A stretch of DNA of 64,000 bases from Heterostelium album PN500. Taxonomy: Eukaryota; Evosea; Eumycetozoa; Acytosteliales; Acytosteliaceae. Position numbers and translations under genes: made by a program. Location of the stretch: assembly GCF_000004825.1 (NCBI RefSeq), contig NW_008805066.1:930001-994000 (forward strand). The letters run 5' to 3'. The notes beneath the pieces were generated by a model. The model worked only from the letters and a program-made list of their open reading frames with translations. It had not been told where the DNA came from and did no database searches. Below, piece by piece: positions 1 through 11,763 of the stretch (position 1 is the stretch's first letter; each line of letters opens with the position of its first letter).

Positions 1-1143
1 TGAATGCGGTGTAACTCGTTGCCAAGATACCTTGATGCTGTTACCACCGATATTCAAACACTGATAGACACTACAGGATGGCAAGATCACTAGATCTCCA
101 ACCTTTTGCTCGATAACGTAGAATCTGATACCGGATCGCATCAGATCATTGATAGGGACAATCAATGCATTCTCTTCGCTCTCCAGTGATACACCACCGC
201 TCAGTTTTGAATTCCAAAATTCTGATACTTTGCTATGACTCTCGCTGTCCGTACAGAACCAAAAGGTAGAGGTATTGGCACTGCCGCTCACCATTAGACT
301 ATGACTGATACTGGCACAACAATCTCTTTGGCCATGTGACCAAAAGTCATCGCCATCGATAGAGAATCGCATTGATGACGGTACCATATAGTTTGATGGC
401 AGGTAAGATACCAAATCGTACACTGCATTCCGTTCCATTAGAGACGATGGTATCTTACTAACTAGAGGATCTTTCAGGTACTGTGACCACTCCTCTGGAC
501 ATTCCATTGATTTCTTACTTCTTACAGATGGTGGTGTTGCTGCTGTTGTTGTTGGGGTGATTTGTCTGTTTGATCCAGATGAATAGCAGTTTGGTGTTGA
601 TGGTACATGTGGTGAAGATATAGGTGTATTTACACCCGATTGATTTAGTTGGTCTGTCATGGACATTGACAATGATAATGGTGATGGTTGTTGTTGTTGA
701 TCACCCATAAGATGATCAATAAATCTTCCTAATGTCCATCCATTATCAGGATAGATTATTTCGTTTAATTTATTGGAATGATCTTTCAACCATTTCAAAT
801 TGAATAAATAATTATTGTTATTGATACTAATGTTATTATTGTTACAACTACTATTTCCTTGTATTGATATGAATTCAGATGAAACATAGTTATTATTATT
901 ACTACTACTACTTGTTTGATTGGGAGTAGGTGGAGCAGATAGATTATGATTATAATTCGAGTTACTATTACTAATAACTACACCATTTAGATTTTGATTG
1001 AATCCACCTATTAACAATGGAAATCCATTTACATAGACATGTTCATGAACAAAATCTTCTTTATATTGAGAGATATCTATCCTTGGAGTATTGTAGAAAC
1101 CACCATTATTATTTATAATCAATGACTTTATAAAACCATTCAT
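1..1143 (-). CDS. JmjC-domain protein, 5' part (runs off window)
   Basis: An open frame of 381 codons starts at an ATG (complement of 1141-1143) and runs uninterrupted off the left edge, so the C-terminus is missing. The first ~250 residues are low complexity, with Asn, Ser and Thr runs plus a Gln stretch. The last ~130 residues are ordered. They contain a FWSHGQRDCCASISHS segment and a QKVGDLVILPSCSVCLNIGG segment followed by a Trp-Gln, which fits the cupin core of JmjC proteins (the family's 'pGD.v..P.....V.N.G..i..sW' strand pair). JmjC proteins are Fe(II)/2-oxoglutarate hydroxylases, often histone lysine demethylases. I cannot confirm the metal-binding His-x-Asp, because the alignment is my own reading, so activity is open. 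The family is likely and the substrate unknown. Confidence 0.72.
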   Translation of the reverse strand, partial: MNGFIKSLIINNNGGFYNTPRIDISQYKEDFVHEHVYVNGFPLLIGGFNQNLNGVVISNSNSNYNHNLSAPPTPNQTSSSSNNNNYVSSEFISIQGNSSCNNNNISINNNNYLFNLKWLKDHSNKLNEIIYPDNGWTLGRFIDHLMGDQQQQPSPLSLSMSMTDQLNQSGVNTPISSPHVPSTPNCYSSGSNRQITPTTTAATPPSVRSKKSMECPEEWSQYLKDPLVSKIPSSLMERNAVYDLVSYLPSNYMVPSSMRFSIDGDDFWSHGQRDCCASISHSLMVSGSANTSTFWFCTDSESHSKVSEFWNSKLSGGVSLESEENALIVPINDLMRSGIRFYVIEQKVGDLVILPSCSVYQCLNIGGNSIKVSWQRVTPHS

Positions 1144-3946
1144 CCTAAAAAATTAAAAAAAAATTATTTTTGTTTTTGGAAAAAAAAAAAAAGATAAAAG
1201 AATTTAAATAATAAATAGAAAAAGAAAAATAATAATAGATAGAAATTAATATATATGATTATATTGTTTTATTAAGAAATAAAAATTTAATAGTTTTTTT
1301 TGATTAATATCTTAAATATCATTGTAAAATTGAGTAAAAATTGATTTGTTTTTATTCCTTACTTTTGAAAGTCAACCAACCAACCAATCAATTAATGTAA
1401 ATCAATTGATTATTGGAATCGAATCTTAATATTATTAATTACACAAAATTATTTATAAAAAAAAACAAAAAACAGTAGTACTTTGAATGGAAATAGAAAA
1501 TTATAACACTTATTTGTTTTAAAAAAATATTTATTGAAATTATTTTAAAAGGTATTTATTTAAAAGTTATTTTTTTGGTCAATGAATTGAACATAGCCTA
1601 ACAAATAAAAAACTTTTTATTTTTATTATTAAATAAATTTTATGGGTGTTTTTAAAATTTAAATTATCTTCTAAGTGTTATGATCTATTATTTAAATGTA
1701 AACAAGTTCAAAGAGTATTATGTAGTTTTTTGTGGTGAAAACAAACACAAGAAAGAAGTTAAAACCATTAGATACTATTTAAAAGGAGTGTGCTATATAT
1801 CAATAGAGGTATGTAATAAAAAAATTTCAATTATTACCGTTTGTTATATCTTCAAGAATTGGTTATTGTGGAAACAAGAGATGATGATATGTTATATTTA
1901 TTTCAAAGAAATTTTTAGAAACAATGAATTTGTCAAAGTATTTATTGTGAATGAGAGAATGCTAATCCAAAAAAAATATACAAATGAATATATTTGACCT
2001 ACTTATCTAATTATTATATATTTTTAAAAGTAAAGGTAAATTAAATTAAAAGTCTGATTTTTTTGTTTTATATAATGATATCTTAAGAATAAGATAGTAA
2101 TCAAAATATAAAAGTTGATGGTCCTATGAAATGGCTATTTAGAAGGTTGATTTTTAAAATTAATTGTAATTCTATTGACTTTTATAACAATAAAAAAAAT
2201 TAATCAACTCTTTACATGATCATTAAGTAGTAATGTAATATTTAAAAATGATTGTTACAAAAAAAAAACTTTTTTTAATTTAAAATTAAATATAAATTTC
2301 AAAATATATCTTTGATTGGTGTTAAATTCAACTAACACAAACTACACTACTACCCAACTCCCTCCAAGTAATAACACAAAAGAAAGAACACCAAAGTACA
2401 TCTCACTCCCCATATATCGTATACTTTAGTAGGTTTGTTTTTTTCAATTTTTAGAGTATTATTTAAAATTGGGTTTATAGAATGAATTTAAAAAAGCAAT
2501 AAAAAGGAAGGAACACATTCAAACAATTAAAAAAAAACAACAAAAAAACAAACTTATCTTAACAAAACACACACAAATAACATAAATAATTAATTGTTAA
2601 CTATTGTTGTTTATTTGATTTTAAGTTGTTGAAATGAATAGTATAGGTGATAATGGGAGTATGAATTTTTTAAAAAAAAACATCTTCATGTGTTAAAAAG
2701 GAACTTACCAATAAATTCTGGTGGCATTGATGAGTGTGTGTGTGTTTTAAAAGTAATAATCAACACACTTACTCACCCACACATACACACACTAACACAT
2801 TAAACACAAATAAAAATTAGATCATTCTTAAAAATAAATAACAATTTATTGAACATTCAATTTGATCTTTTTAGAGTAGTAGTAGTATAGTAGTAGAGTA
2901 ACAACATAGCCAATTAATTAATTCTGTTGGTTGTTCTGATGTAAATGACAAATAATTATTGGTTGTGATGACATAAATTAATTGAATTTCTTGATCAATT
3001 GCTCAAACTGCAATTTGATTGATGGCAAATCACTGAATATCTCAATAGAGCCAAATATATAAAAAAGGATATACTGTATTCTATTGATCTATTGTTGGAT
3101 TTATTTATTAATCAGAATCTATTACTATATCATCATTGTTTGAGGTTTATCTACACAATCAATCTATTCAAGAAAAGAAAGACACCTAACACTAATCTTA
3201 CATAGGTAGGCACAATGTATGTATATCGCATTGCATTCGATAGATTTTATATCTTATCTTGATAGATTGTATTAAAATATATAGATTAGTTGGTTGGTTT
3301 GTTATTTTTAAATAAAAAACACCATGATGAATTAATCATATCTAACTACATTGTTGTTCAAGTATATGTTGAAGTAGTTATAGTCAATAGCAAAATCCAA
3401 TCAAAACAATCTGTTAAATCTTTACTAAAAAAGTTCAAATATTGCAACGTTGATGAAATGTAGTCACTACTAAACCTGTATTAACAATTTCTTTTAAATT
3501 AATTAACAATTGAAATCTAATGATCTTTTTTTTCGAGAAATGTTTTAGTTACACAAAACTATCTATGAATTCCTTTGAGACTACCTTTATAATAGGATGT
3601 AAATTTAGATCAAAAATAAAGGACTATTACCAACAAGCACAATGATCAGATTTTTATTTTATCTTAATTTTATTTATTTATTTGTTTATAAAAAACTGGT
3701 AATGATAACAGAAACTTTATAATTCTTTCTTTCTGTCTATAAAGTAATATATTAATGGTAGCAAACAAACTTAATAGTTGTGAAATTAATAAAAAAGATT
3801 TCTACTATAACTCTTTTTTTATACATAAGTGCCAATTTAATTAATGTAATGATAGAAAATATTTGTTTTCCTCTTTTTCTTCTTTTCACTAAATCTAACA
3901 TTAGGTTTATTAATAAGTTTCTATTATATGATTTTAAAGTTGGTAA
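1144..3946. other. long AT-rich intergenic spacer, no gene recognised
   Basis: About 2.8 kb lies between the start of the JmjC gene and the 3' end of the J-domain gene. It is dominated by A/T runs, with a GT-rich and an AC-rich stretch around 2730-2800 that can pair with each other. Short open frames here, such as 105 codons from 1680, have no recognisable domain and match the base bias of the spacer. It probably holds the JmjC promoter and a long 5' leader. Confidence 0.6.
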
Positions 3947-5278
3947 TTATATATTGATTTCATTGTTATCGATGGTTGTGTGTAGGAAATCGAAAAACGA
4001 TACAGAAACGGTATCGAGAAAAGCACTTCTAAACAATGACTGACTAAAGTATGAAATTCGAGGTGATTCTATATTGTAAAACAATCTGTACACTGAAAAC
4101 ATCGATGCTGGGACAAAGTAAGAGAGGAATTTAGCACCATAAGATGCTCCTTTCCATACGATTTCTTTTGCTGATTTACTTTGATCACTATCTTTTTCCT
4201 CTTCTTCTTCATCTTCTTCATCATCGTCATCTTCATTATCGCTATCTCTATCATTATTATCACTATCACTATCACTATCTTCTTCATCTTCATCTATTTC
4301 ATCGTTTTGTTTGTTTCTCTGACGTAGTTTGTGTTCTACTCCTGCGAGTAGTGCTCTATGATTGCAATAGTCGGCCATCGACGAGAGGAAGTAGCTAGTG
4401 AGTGTATAGCCAACACGGAATGCCGACAGACCAATGAGATACTTGAGGTCGCTACTAACAAAACAACGGAGATACAACGCTGTATTATGGAACATTCGTT
4501 TCAGTGGCGAGAAATCGTTGGCTGTTCCCAGTGTAAAGTAATCGAACCACGTATTACCCTCATACTTGCTACGGAATGCACGATAAGCATACAGCTCAAA
4601 TGGAGCAGCTATCAAAGTTGCCAAAACCTCTATTACCAATGCACGTTTCATAGGTGATAACATCATCTCTTCAAACTTTCCTTGTTGTTGTTGTTGTTTC
4701 TTATTATTATTATTATTGTTATCTTGTTGTTGTTTCTTTTGTTGTTGTTTTTCTTGTTGTTGTAATAGTTTTCTATCTATTAACTTCTCTATAATGTTGT
4801 CGACTAGTAGATGAACTATGGGGAATGCTGCTATGTGTGAGAGGTTTAGGTGGATGTTGGGTGCGTCTCTTTGGATGCTGAGTGCAGCTGCGATGATATG
4901 TGCTTTGAACGAGAAGAATCGGTCGACGACTGCGTGTGCTAGCAGCGTGTAGAACTCTGAGAACTTTGACTTGGTCGGCATGTACTTGGCGAGAAGATCG
5001 AGCTGTGTCGGATCTTCGATCGAACCTGGCCACATGTCATAGACACGACGACGCTCGGGATCGCTGAGAATCACATAGGCGCTATTGAGTTGAATGAACC
5101 ACTGATGATCACCACCACGATCCGGATGATACTGTCTCGATTTCTTTAGGTAGACATCTCTGATCTCTGATTGCGATGCATCCGATGAAACACCCAACAT
5201 ACCATATAATGGTTTCATTGTTGATTCTTCTTCATTTTCATTATTATTACTATTACTATTATTATTATTATGATCCAT
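3947..5278 (-). CDS. J-domain (DnaJ/Hsp40) protein
   Basis: Single-exon gene of 443 codons. After an Asn/Glu-rich leader of 20 residues, residues ~22-88 form a J domain with the HPD tripeptide at 51-53, the loop that stimulates Hsp70 ATPase. Helix IV reads DPERRRVYDMWPG. The rest has no Gly/Phe region or CxxCxGxG zinc repeats, so it is a type III (class C) J protein. A Gln/Lys/Asn run (about 165-200) and a long Asp/Glu/Ser run (about 330-370) interrupt hydrophobic helical segments, such as ALVIEVLATLIAAPFELYAY and DLKYLIGLSAFRVGYTLTSYF, that could be membrane segments. It probably recruits Hsp70 to a membrane or a specific client, but the C-terminal part is not a family I recognise. A 74-codon frame and an 84-codon frame overlapping the acidic run are low-complexity shadows. 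Confidence 0.9.
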   Translation of the reverse strand: MDHNNNNSNSNNNENEEESTMKPLYGMLGVSSDASQSEIRDVYLKKSRQYHPDRGGDHQWFIQLNSAYVILSDPERRRVYDMWPGSIEDPTQLDLLAKYMPTKSKFSEFYTLLAHAVVDRFFSFKAHIIAAALSIQRDAPNIHLNLSHIAAFPIVHLLVDNIIEKLIDRKLLQQQEKQQQKKQQQDNNNNNNKKQQQQQGKFEEMMLSPMKRALVIEVLATLIAAPFELYAYRAFRSKYEGNTWFDYFTLGTANDFSPLKRMFHNTALYLRCFVSSDLKYLIGLSAFRVGYTLTSYFLSSMADYCNHRALLAGVEHKLRQRNKQNDEIDEDEEDSDSDSDNNDRDSDNEDDDDEEDEEEEEKDSDQSKSAKEIVWKGASYGAKFLSYFVPASMFSVYRLFYNIESPRISYFSQSLFRSAFLDTVSVSFFDFLHTTIDNNEINI

Positions 5279-5907
5279 TTATATTTAATTAATTAAAAAT
5301 AAAATATATATTTATATCTTTTTTTTGTTTTTTTTTTCTGATCAAATATTTTTTTTTGATTAATGTGCCGCTGAATGACATAATAATTAAACACGATTTG
5401 TAATCACTGGACAATAGCACTCAAATTTACTGACATATGTCAAATCTAATCGAATACATATTATAATATTTATTATATCATATGATATTTATCATCATTA
5501 TCTTGACAGTTTTAGAATTTATGAAAAAAAGTGTAATGAGTAATTATTTTATTTTAATATAATTATTAAAACCGATCAGTTCTATTAACAATATTAATAT
5601 TATTACTATTACTATTGAATGAAATAGATGGGTTTGAACATATACCTATTTGAATAGAGTTTGGGATAGAATTCGATCATTGGGTAGCAAACAATAATAT
5701 TAAAGTGATAACTAGATAAAGTTGAGAGACAAGTGTGTCTGACCGGAGGTACTTCCAGTTGGTAAAGGTGGTTCGATATCTTAAACGTCACTGTGTCAGA
5801 CACTTGTGGAACCAAACCAAGAGGTATTAATAGCACCTTTATTCCATACAAGCAGGATTCTCCGATGCCAACATGAACTCGAACCAGTATATAAGGGTAA
5901 TGACGCT
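5279..5907. other. intergenic; stretch of unexplained, less AT-rich sequence
   Basis: Lies between the start of the J-domain gene and a propeller-family relic. 5640-5900 is clearly less AT-rich than normal spacer here and carries an open frame on the minus strand without recognisable domains. It may be the remnant of a decayed gene, like the module remnants near the other family members, but I could not align it convincingly to them. Confidence 0.35.
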
Positions 5908-6048
5908 TTGAATTCAATCATTGAACAGTCAGTCAAACTTGATAAAATTGGATCAACTGAATAATAAATACAACAACAAACAACAATGATAATAAACAAT
6001 CTTATATTTTCATTACACAAGACAACTTTTGATATTGGTGATATCGAA
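5908..6048 (+). pseudogene. relic fragment of B-box/propeller family
   Basis: The stretch from about 5910 to 6020 matches the Ser/Thr-rich linker region of the intact paralogs (the part encoding NSIIEQSIKLD..IESTESINTT and QSYIF) with few differences. A second short match to the codons for IGDIE follows at 6031-6048 after an internal deletion. There is an in-frame stop and no start. It sits directly upstream of member A in the same orientation, so it is probably the leftover of a tandem neighbour. Confidence 0.8.
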
Positions 6049-6253
6049 TAATTCATCCAATGAAATGTAAGATATATATATAAATTATAAAGTAATAATC
6101 AATCACAATAACAGTTGATTTTTGTGTGAAGTTCAAAAAAAAAAAAAAATTAAATACAAAAAAAATTATGAACTTTAAAATTAATTTTTTTTTTTTTTGC
6201 ACAAATATATACTTTTCTATTTTGTAACATTTCTTAGATATTAAAAGTTAATA

Positions 6254-7988
6254 ATGACAATTAAATGTTTAAATCATCAAAGATCACACGAATTCATTTG
6301 TTATCAATGTAATTGTTTGATGTGTTCGAAATGTATAATCAATCATCACAAAGATCATCCTGATCATTCAGATAAAATCGAAGATATCGATGACATCAAA
6401 CATTCATTGAGTACATTAAAATTAGATGATATTATTGACACCACAACAACAAATAATAATAGTAATAGTAACAATTTCATTTCACAAATCAACAATAAAC
6501 TTAAATCTCTTTGGGAATCATTAAGATCATCGACATCCAGATATCAAAGATTATCAATAACAGAGAATGATATCAAACAACACTTTGAACAATTACATCA
6601 ATACCTAATCATTGAAGAACATAAACTACAAAGAGATATTATCAATGATAAACATACAATCACAAATCAAATCAATAATAATGTTAATCATTTAAAATAT
6701 TTATTAAATATTATAATGTTAATTAATAAATTCAGTAGTAGTGATAATAATAGTAAATGATAATAGTAGTGAAAATCAATCAATTATAACAGATACAACA
6801 ACATTATATTCAACAACAACAATAATGGAATCAATAACAACAAGTTCATCATTACAATCATTCATCAATCATAATAATCAAACATTATTCAATGAACACA
6901 ATTATAAAAATAATAATTATTTCAATATTGATGAACTTCTCAAACAACATTCCTCAGATTCATCATCATTATTATTAGATATCATTCATAAATACAACAA
7001 TCAATTCAATGAATCAACAACAAACACAGACAATAATAACTTAAGATTATCATCATATAAATTATCAATCAAACAACCTGATTTCAATCAATTGAATTCA
7101 ATCATTAAACAATCAATCAAATTTGATAACATTGAATCATCTGAATCAATAAATACAACAACAACAAACAATGATAATAAACAATCTTATATTTTCACAA
7201 CACACAAATCAAAAGGAGCAACACTGATCAACACATCAAACAACAATTCAATTGAAGAATTAAAGTTTAATTATCAATTTTATAATACATTCAACTCGAT
7301 TGTTTCAATTGGTGAATATATCTATATATTCGGTGGACATACCAATAAAAACAAATGGATTAAAATATCAATGAAATCGAAATCAATTGAACATATTGGT
7401 GACATCGAAGGAATCAAAGGTGATCTTGATATATCAGTTTGTTATGATGGTCAAGATCATATCTATTTAGTGAATGGTTATCATATAAAGAATAGAATTG
7501 ATCGATTCAACATCAAGACAATGAAGTTTGAATCATATCATCAATTACCTGATGGATATGGTATACAAGCATCGTCAATGATCTTCAAAGGTTCATTATA
7601 TTCAGTATCATACTATCACAATAAGCTATTTCAATTCGATTTAACAAACAGAACGATAACAGATCATCAAATTAACTTTTTTCCATTATCAGGATGTCAT
7701 GATAACAATGGAAATTTCTTCATAATAGGTTCAAACAAACGATTCATCAAATACAATGTTGAAACCAAACAAACAATGGATCCCAATGCTCTTCTTCCCA
7801 CAAATGGACATTTTTCTATAGTGATGTATCATCGAGAATCACCAACATCAAGTTATATCTATTCATTTGGTTCATCCAATGATAGTAATTTCAAATATTC
7901 AATCGAATCCAATCAATGTGAACCGTTCTTTAGAGATATTATAGATCACGATAGAGAGTGGTGTGCATGTACTTCATTTACAATTTAG
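6254..7988 (+). pseudogene. family member A: B-box/coiled-coil/propeller gene with one frame break
   Basis: The first frame encodes 168 residues: B-box zinc finger (C5, H8, C16, C19, C24, C27, then His residues to H38) and a coiled coil. It stops at 6758-6760 in an AT-microsatellite (GATAATAATAG-like). The rest, the Ser/Thr linker and the whole propeller, continues in another frame to 7988. The total span is one base more than a multiple of three, so a single slip in the microsatellite explains the break. All paralogs read straight through this point, so this copy is either freshly inactivated or carries an assembly error. Its promoter is unlike the one shared by B, C and D. Downstream the gene converges on vps52. 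Confidence 0.88.
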
Positions 7989-7996
7989 TATATTGG

Positions 7997-8067
7997 TGTC
8001 ACCTTCGCACTACTGGTGTTGGTAGCTGTCTTGGAACCACTCTTCTTGCTTGATGTCACCTTCGCAC
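7997..8067 (-). repeat. 57-bp spaced direct repeat, Lys/Ser-rich coding-like remnant
   Basis: The 14-mer TGTCACCTTCGCAC occurs at 7997-8010 and again at 8054-8067, a period of 57 bp (19 codons). On the minus strand one frame is open through both copies and reads Ala-Lys-Val-Thr, a Ser/Lys/Thr-rich 15-residue spacer, then Ala-Lys-Val-Thr again before a stop. The GC content is far above the flanks. It looks like the tail of a basic, Ser/Lys-rich protein gene dropped between two convergent genes. No start or larger gene was found. Confidence 0.5.
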
Positions 8068-8265
8068 AATTTACTAATTTTTTTTCTGTTTTTCAAGAAT
8101 AAATCATTTAGTATATTATACTAAACTATAGTTTTGCTACAGAGCACCTTTCAAAAAGAAAGATTTCAAAAATTTTTGCAAATAAAATTCATATCTTCTT
8201 CTTTTTGTGTAAATTTATTTTCTTTTTGTACATGAATTGATTTATTAGCTTATTTTTTATTTCTA

Positions 8266-11200
8266 TTATGATATTGAGAAGTTCTTTGAAATTTCATAGG
8301 TGATTGTTGAAATTGGTATGAAATTGGTGAGTTTTGGTTGTGTGGATGCTGTCGTTGATGAAGCGGACGTTTGTTTGTTTGCTTTCTTAAAGATCTCTTC
8401 AAATCGTTTATAGTATATCAAGAATTGAGCGATCAGCTTCTTTGTAATCTCCGATCCGATGTTGAAATTCGAAAATGCATTCATAATATCAATTTGTATT
8501 CTCTGTAGAACCTCTCGCCATCGACTCGAGAAATCATTGACCAAATTACCGAGCACCTCTTTATCGATGTTATAAGTGGATACCGTTACGTTCGTTGCGG
8601 CGTTGGTAGTGGTTGGACTGTTGATCAGCTTCGATTCCACCTCCTTCACGAAAGTGATCAACGCTCGGAAGTAAGAGAACAACTGCTCCTCCAAATAGAT
8701 ATTGACCTGCTCGTCTAGCAACTCTTTGAACTGCAGATAGCCATCCTCCTTGAACGATATGTTATTCTCTGACAGCACAGTAATAACGACATCGTAGTTG
8801 TTAATCAAGAATATCGATTTGTTCTTGGCATCCGGGAAGTTCTGTGCCATGTGTAGCAACACTCTCTCCATTGACGATCGCAACACAGCCATCCATGCAG
8901 TCACCCTAGAGTCTGCAACCGTATTACCAATGATCTCAGAAACACTTGTATAAAACTCTGAGAATCTTCTTGTATACTAATATAATCATTATATATACAA
9001 ATTAATTAACAGTTAGTAAAATAATAGTAATCTTAAACCAATGTATATATTTATACGTACAATATGAGGTCGAAGATCTATTGTACCATTGTTGTTTGTT
9101 AGTGCTAATTTCAAACTATCGATATTTCTCTTGAATAGTTCACTAAACTTATCCCATAGGATGACATCTACCTTGTAAAAGTATGAAGATAAGCAAGGTA
9201 TGCTTAGTTTTCTCTCTTTTAATAACTCTATCATGATTTGATTCAATTTAATCGATATCAATATTCCTAAACAATCAAAACTATTCGATACATATTGATA
9301 TATATTCTCCTACAATGTATTTTATGTATGTTATGAATTTTAGTAGTTAGTAGAAGTATTTAATAATGTACATTACTTATTATAATTATACATACATAAA
9401 ACATATTAAAAATATTATCAAATATTGGTTTAATAATACCTGATGTCTCTTGATTAGATACTAAAGGTCTTGCAAACCATTGTTGTGTAAATATATACTC
9501 TGAGCAAACTGTATCTAATAATAATATATTCATCGATCTAAATATTTGTTCTAATGGATATTTCTTATTGTTCTTTAAGAGAAAAAGATATTAATAATTA
9601 TGATATGGTTATTGTTATTATTGTTATTGTTAATTAAATACTTTAACAGCGGCATGTGGAATGATTAGAGGTGCATCGGTTGCTCTTATTATCATATGAG
9701 ATCTTCTTAGTAGGTTTTGATTGATCTTCTCTGGTATCTCATTGATGACTTCACTACGAATACTGGTCCATATGTCATTGGGTAGATTCGGTATGTTGAG
9801 GTTGAATGCCGATGCTTTGTTGGTATCGACCTGTTTCGTTGAATTACCGAAATAACCTTTAATAACATTATCGTACCATCCTACAACATCTGACTTTGAA
9901 CCAATGGGAAAGTATACCTTTGCTAACGATGTAGAATAACTCTTAAAATATGATATAAATATTCTTGATACTGTTTCTGTCTATTATATATATTATATTG
10001 TATAAGTTATGAATATATTAATATTGTTAATATATATATGTTGTTGTTGTTGTTGTTATTGCTGTTTTGACATTTTAATAATAACTTACATATAATTGTT
10101 TAATCTCTATTGCAAATAAAGGAGAATACTTATAGATGAATTGATTCAATATCGAGTATTTAAATAGTTTGGAATGTTGTAATATCTGCACATTTGTTCT
10201 TGGTTTTCTCAAACTAATAATTAACTTTAACATGAAATCTCTAACTTGTCTGCTTGCCTATTAAATAGTGTAAATGTTTAATCAACAAGTTAATAAGTTA
10301 ATAAGTTAACAGTTTAATTCAAAGTAAATACATACTTTCTTCTTTAATAAATCGATTTCATATGCCATATCTTGTGCAAACATAGCTTCACTCGACATAA
10401 AGTCATCTAATGATTCAATTCTATGCTCTAATGCTTCTATATAATTGATATAATCTTCATTTATATCATCTTTATTAATACCACTAATGATAATAATAAT
10501 AATAATCGATAGATAGATAGATAGATATAATAACAAGTTAGTTTGTTAGTTTAATCAGATAGATAGTATTCATTAAAATTCCTATATTTATATTTATATT
10601 TACCTAATAAGATCAGGTGGTATCAATATCTTTTTAACAACTTTTGATATTGAATCTTTGACTAACATTCTATTTACTAGTGCTTGTGAGAGTTGTTGTG
10701 TAGTGATATGAGTGTCTGGCATATCTTTAATTAGATTCTGTAGTTCGTCATCGAATGATTTAAAGACATCTCCAATCTCTGATAAAATCAAATCATTCGA
10801 TTCAATAACCTTATGTAAATGTACAAGTTCTTCTGCTTGACTAAGATCTATAATAATATAATATTAGTTAGTATATAGTTAGAATAGTTAGTATATAGTT
10901 AAAGAGAATAGAAGAATAGATAAACTAAGTACATGTATTAATAACACCAGATGGCAATGATTGTAAATCTTGATCGATTGCATTCGACATCTTCAGTGCG
11001 TGGTGTGGATGTTGTTCAATGTCAAACATCAAGTCGTTCAGCGAGGTGTATGGTTTGCCATCTTTGTTGATGAGCAACGAGAGTGTCGATACATCTATAT
11101 CCAATACCGATGAATCGTCATCTTGATATTTAGTTGTATAGTCATCTGCAAGTATATGATCAGGTACTAAATCATCGTCATCATCTTCCTCTTCTTCAAT

Positions 11201-11341
11201 ATCATCTTCAACATTATCATCATTCTGATTACTAACTAAACCAAAATCAATATTATTATTACTACTATTACTATTGATGTTTAATTTATAATCTAATTCA
11301 TTTAATACATTATTACTACTACTGCTATCATTATCATTCAT
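8266..11341 (-). CDS. vps52: Vps52, GARP/EARP tethering complex subunit
   Basis: Eight exons on the minus strand: 10933-11341, 10604-10847, 10336-10483, 10090-10257, 9642-9980, 9396-9572, 9061-9309 and 8266-8976. All introns are GT..AG, the phases close, and the product is 814 residues. Recognition rests on colinear blocks typical of Vps52: VRDFMLKLIISLRKPRTNVQ (exon 4); a YPLEQIFRSMNILLLD block (exon 6); DLRPHIV then YTRRFSEFY (exons 7-8); and NKSIFLINNYD in the last exon. The N-terminus is an Asn/Ser then Asp/Glu-rich extension, absent from animal Vps52 as I remember it. With Vps53 and Vps51 (plus Vps54 or syndetin), the protein tethers endosome-derived vesicles at the trans-Golgi or recycling endosomes. 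It converges with member A, and its start faces the 3' end of member B. Confidence 0.95.
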
Positions 11342-11763
11342 TTTTTTAATTCAATTAATTAATTTTCATTTGTTTTTAATTTAATTTTCAAGTTTCTTGG
11401 TTTTTTTTTTTAATTTTTTTTAATTTATTTATTTCCATTACTATCACAAACCAATAATAGTTTTATTTAAATATTAAGTAAGGCTATTAATTTATATTGG
11501 AATTTGGTGAAGAATAAAGATTAAAACTATATAGTTTAAAAATACCACTTCTATATATTACTATAATAAAATGTTAATGTACTTTATTTAACAAGACATG
11601 TATCTTTTAATCGTAAACACAATGTGAGTTTTGAAGATAGTGGGTTGAAATAAAAGTTATTTTTAAAAAGATATATTAAAATACATAATGAATTCTATTT
11701 TTATTATAAATCTTGAACACGCAATACTTTTTATTAATTTAAAAATAGATAAACAGAATAATT
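11342..11763. other. AT-rich spacer, vps52 promoter side
   Basis: Lies upstream of vps52 and downstream of member B. I see only A/T-rich sequence, with nothing resembling a gene or RNA. Confidence 0.6.

Noticed and set aside
1630-1650. Possible small-RNA promoter element (CACCCATAA on the minus strand)
   Set aside because: One mismatch to the dictyostelid upstream element as I know it, and no structured RNA recognised downstream.
1680-1997. 105-codon open frame in the long spacer
   Set aside because: No domain, spacer-like base composition, no promoter or splice context that sets it apart.
3780-4043. 87-codon plus-strand frame beside the J-domain gene
   Set aside because: Starts with GTG, overlaps the real minus-strand gene and has no recognisable domain.
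4069-4398. Met/Lys/Ile-rich and His/Leu/Tyr-rich frames over the acidic run of the J-domain gene
   Set aside because: Low-complexity shadows of a GAT/GAA repeat in the true frame.
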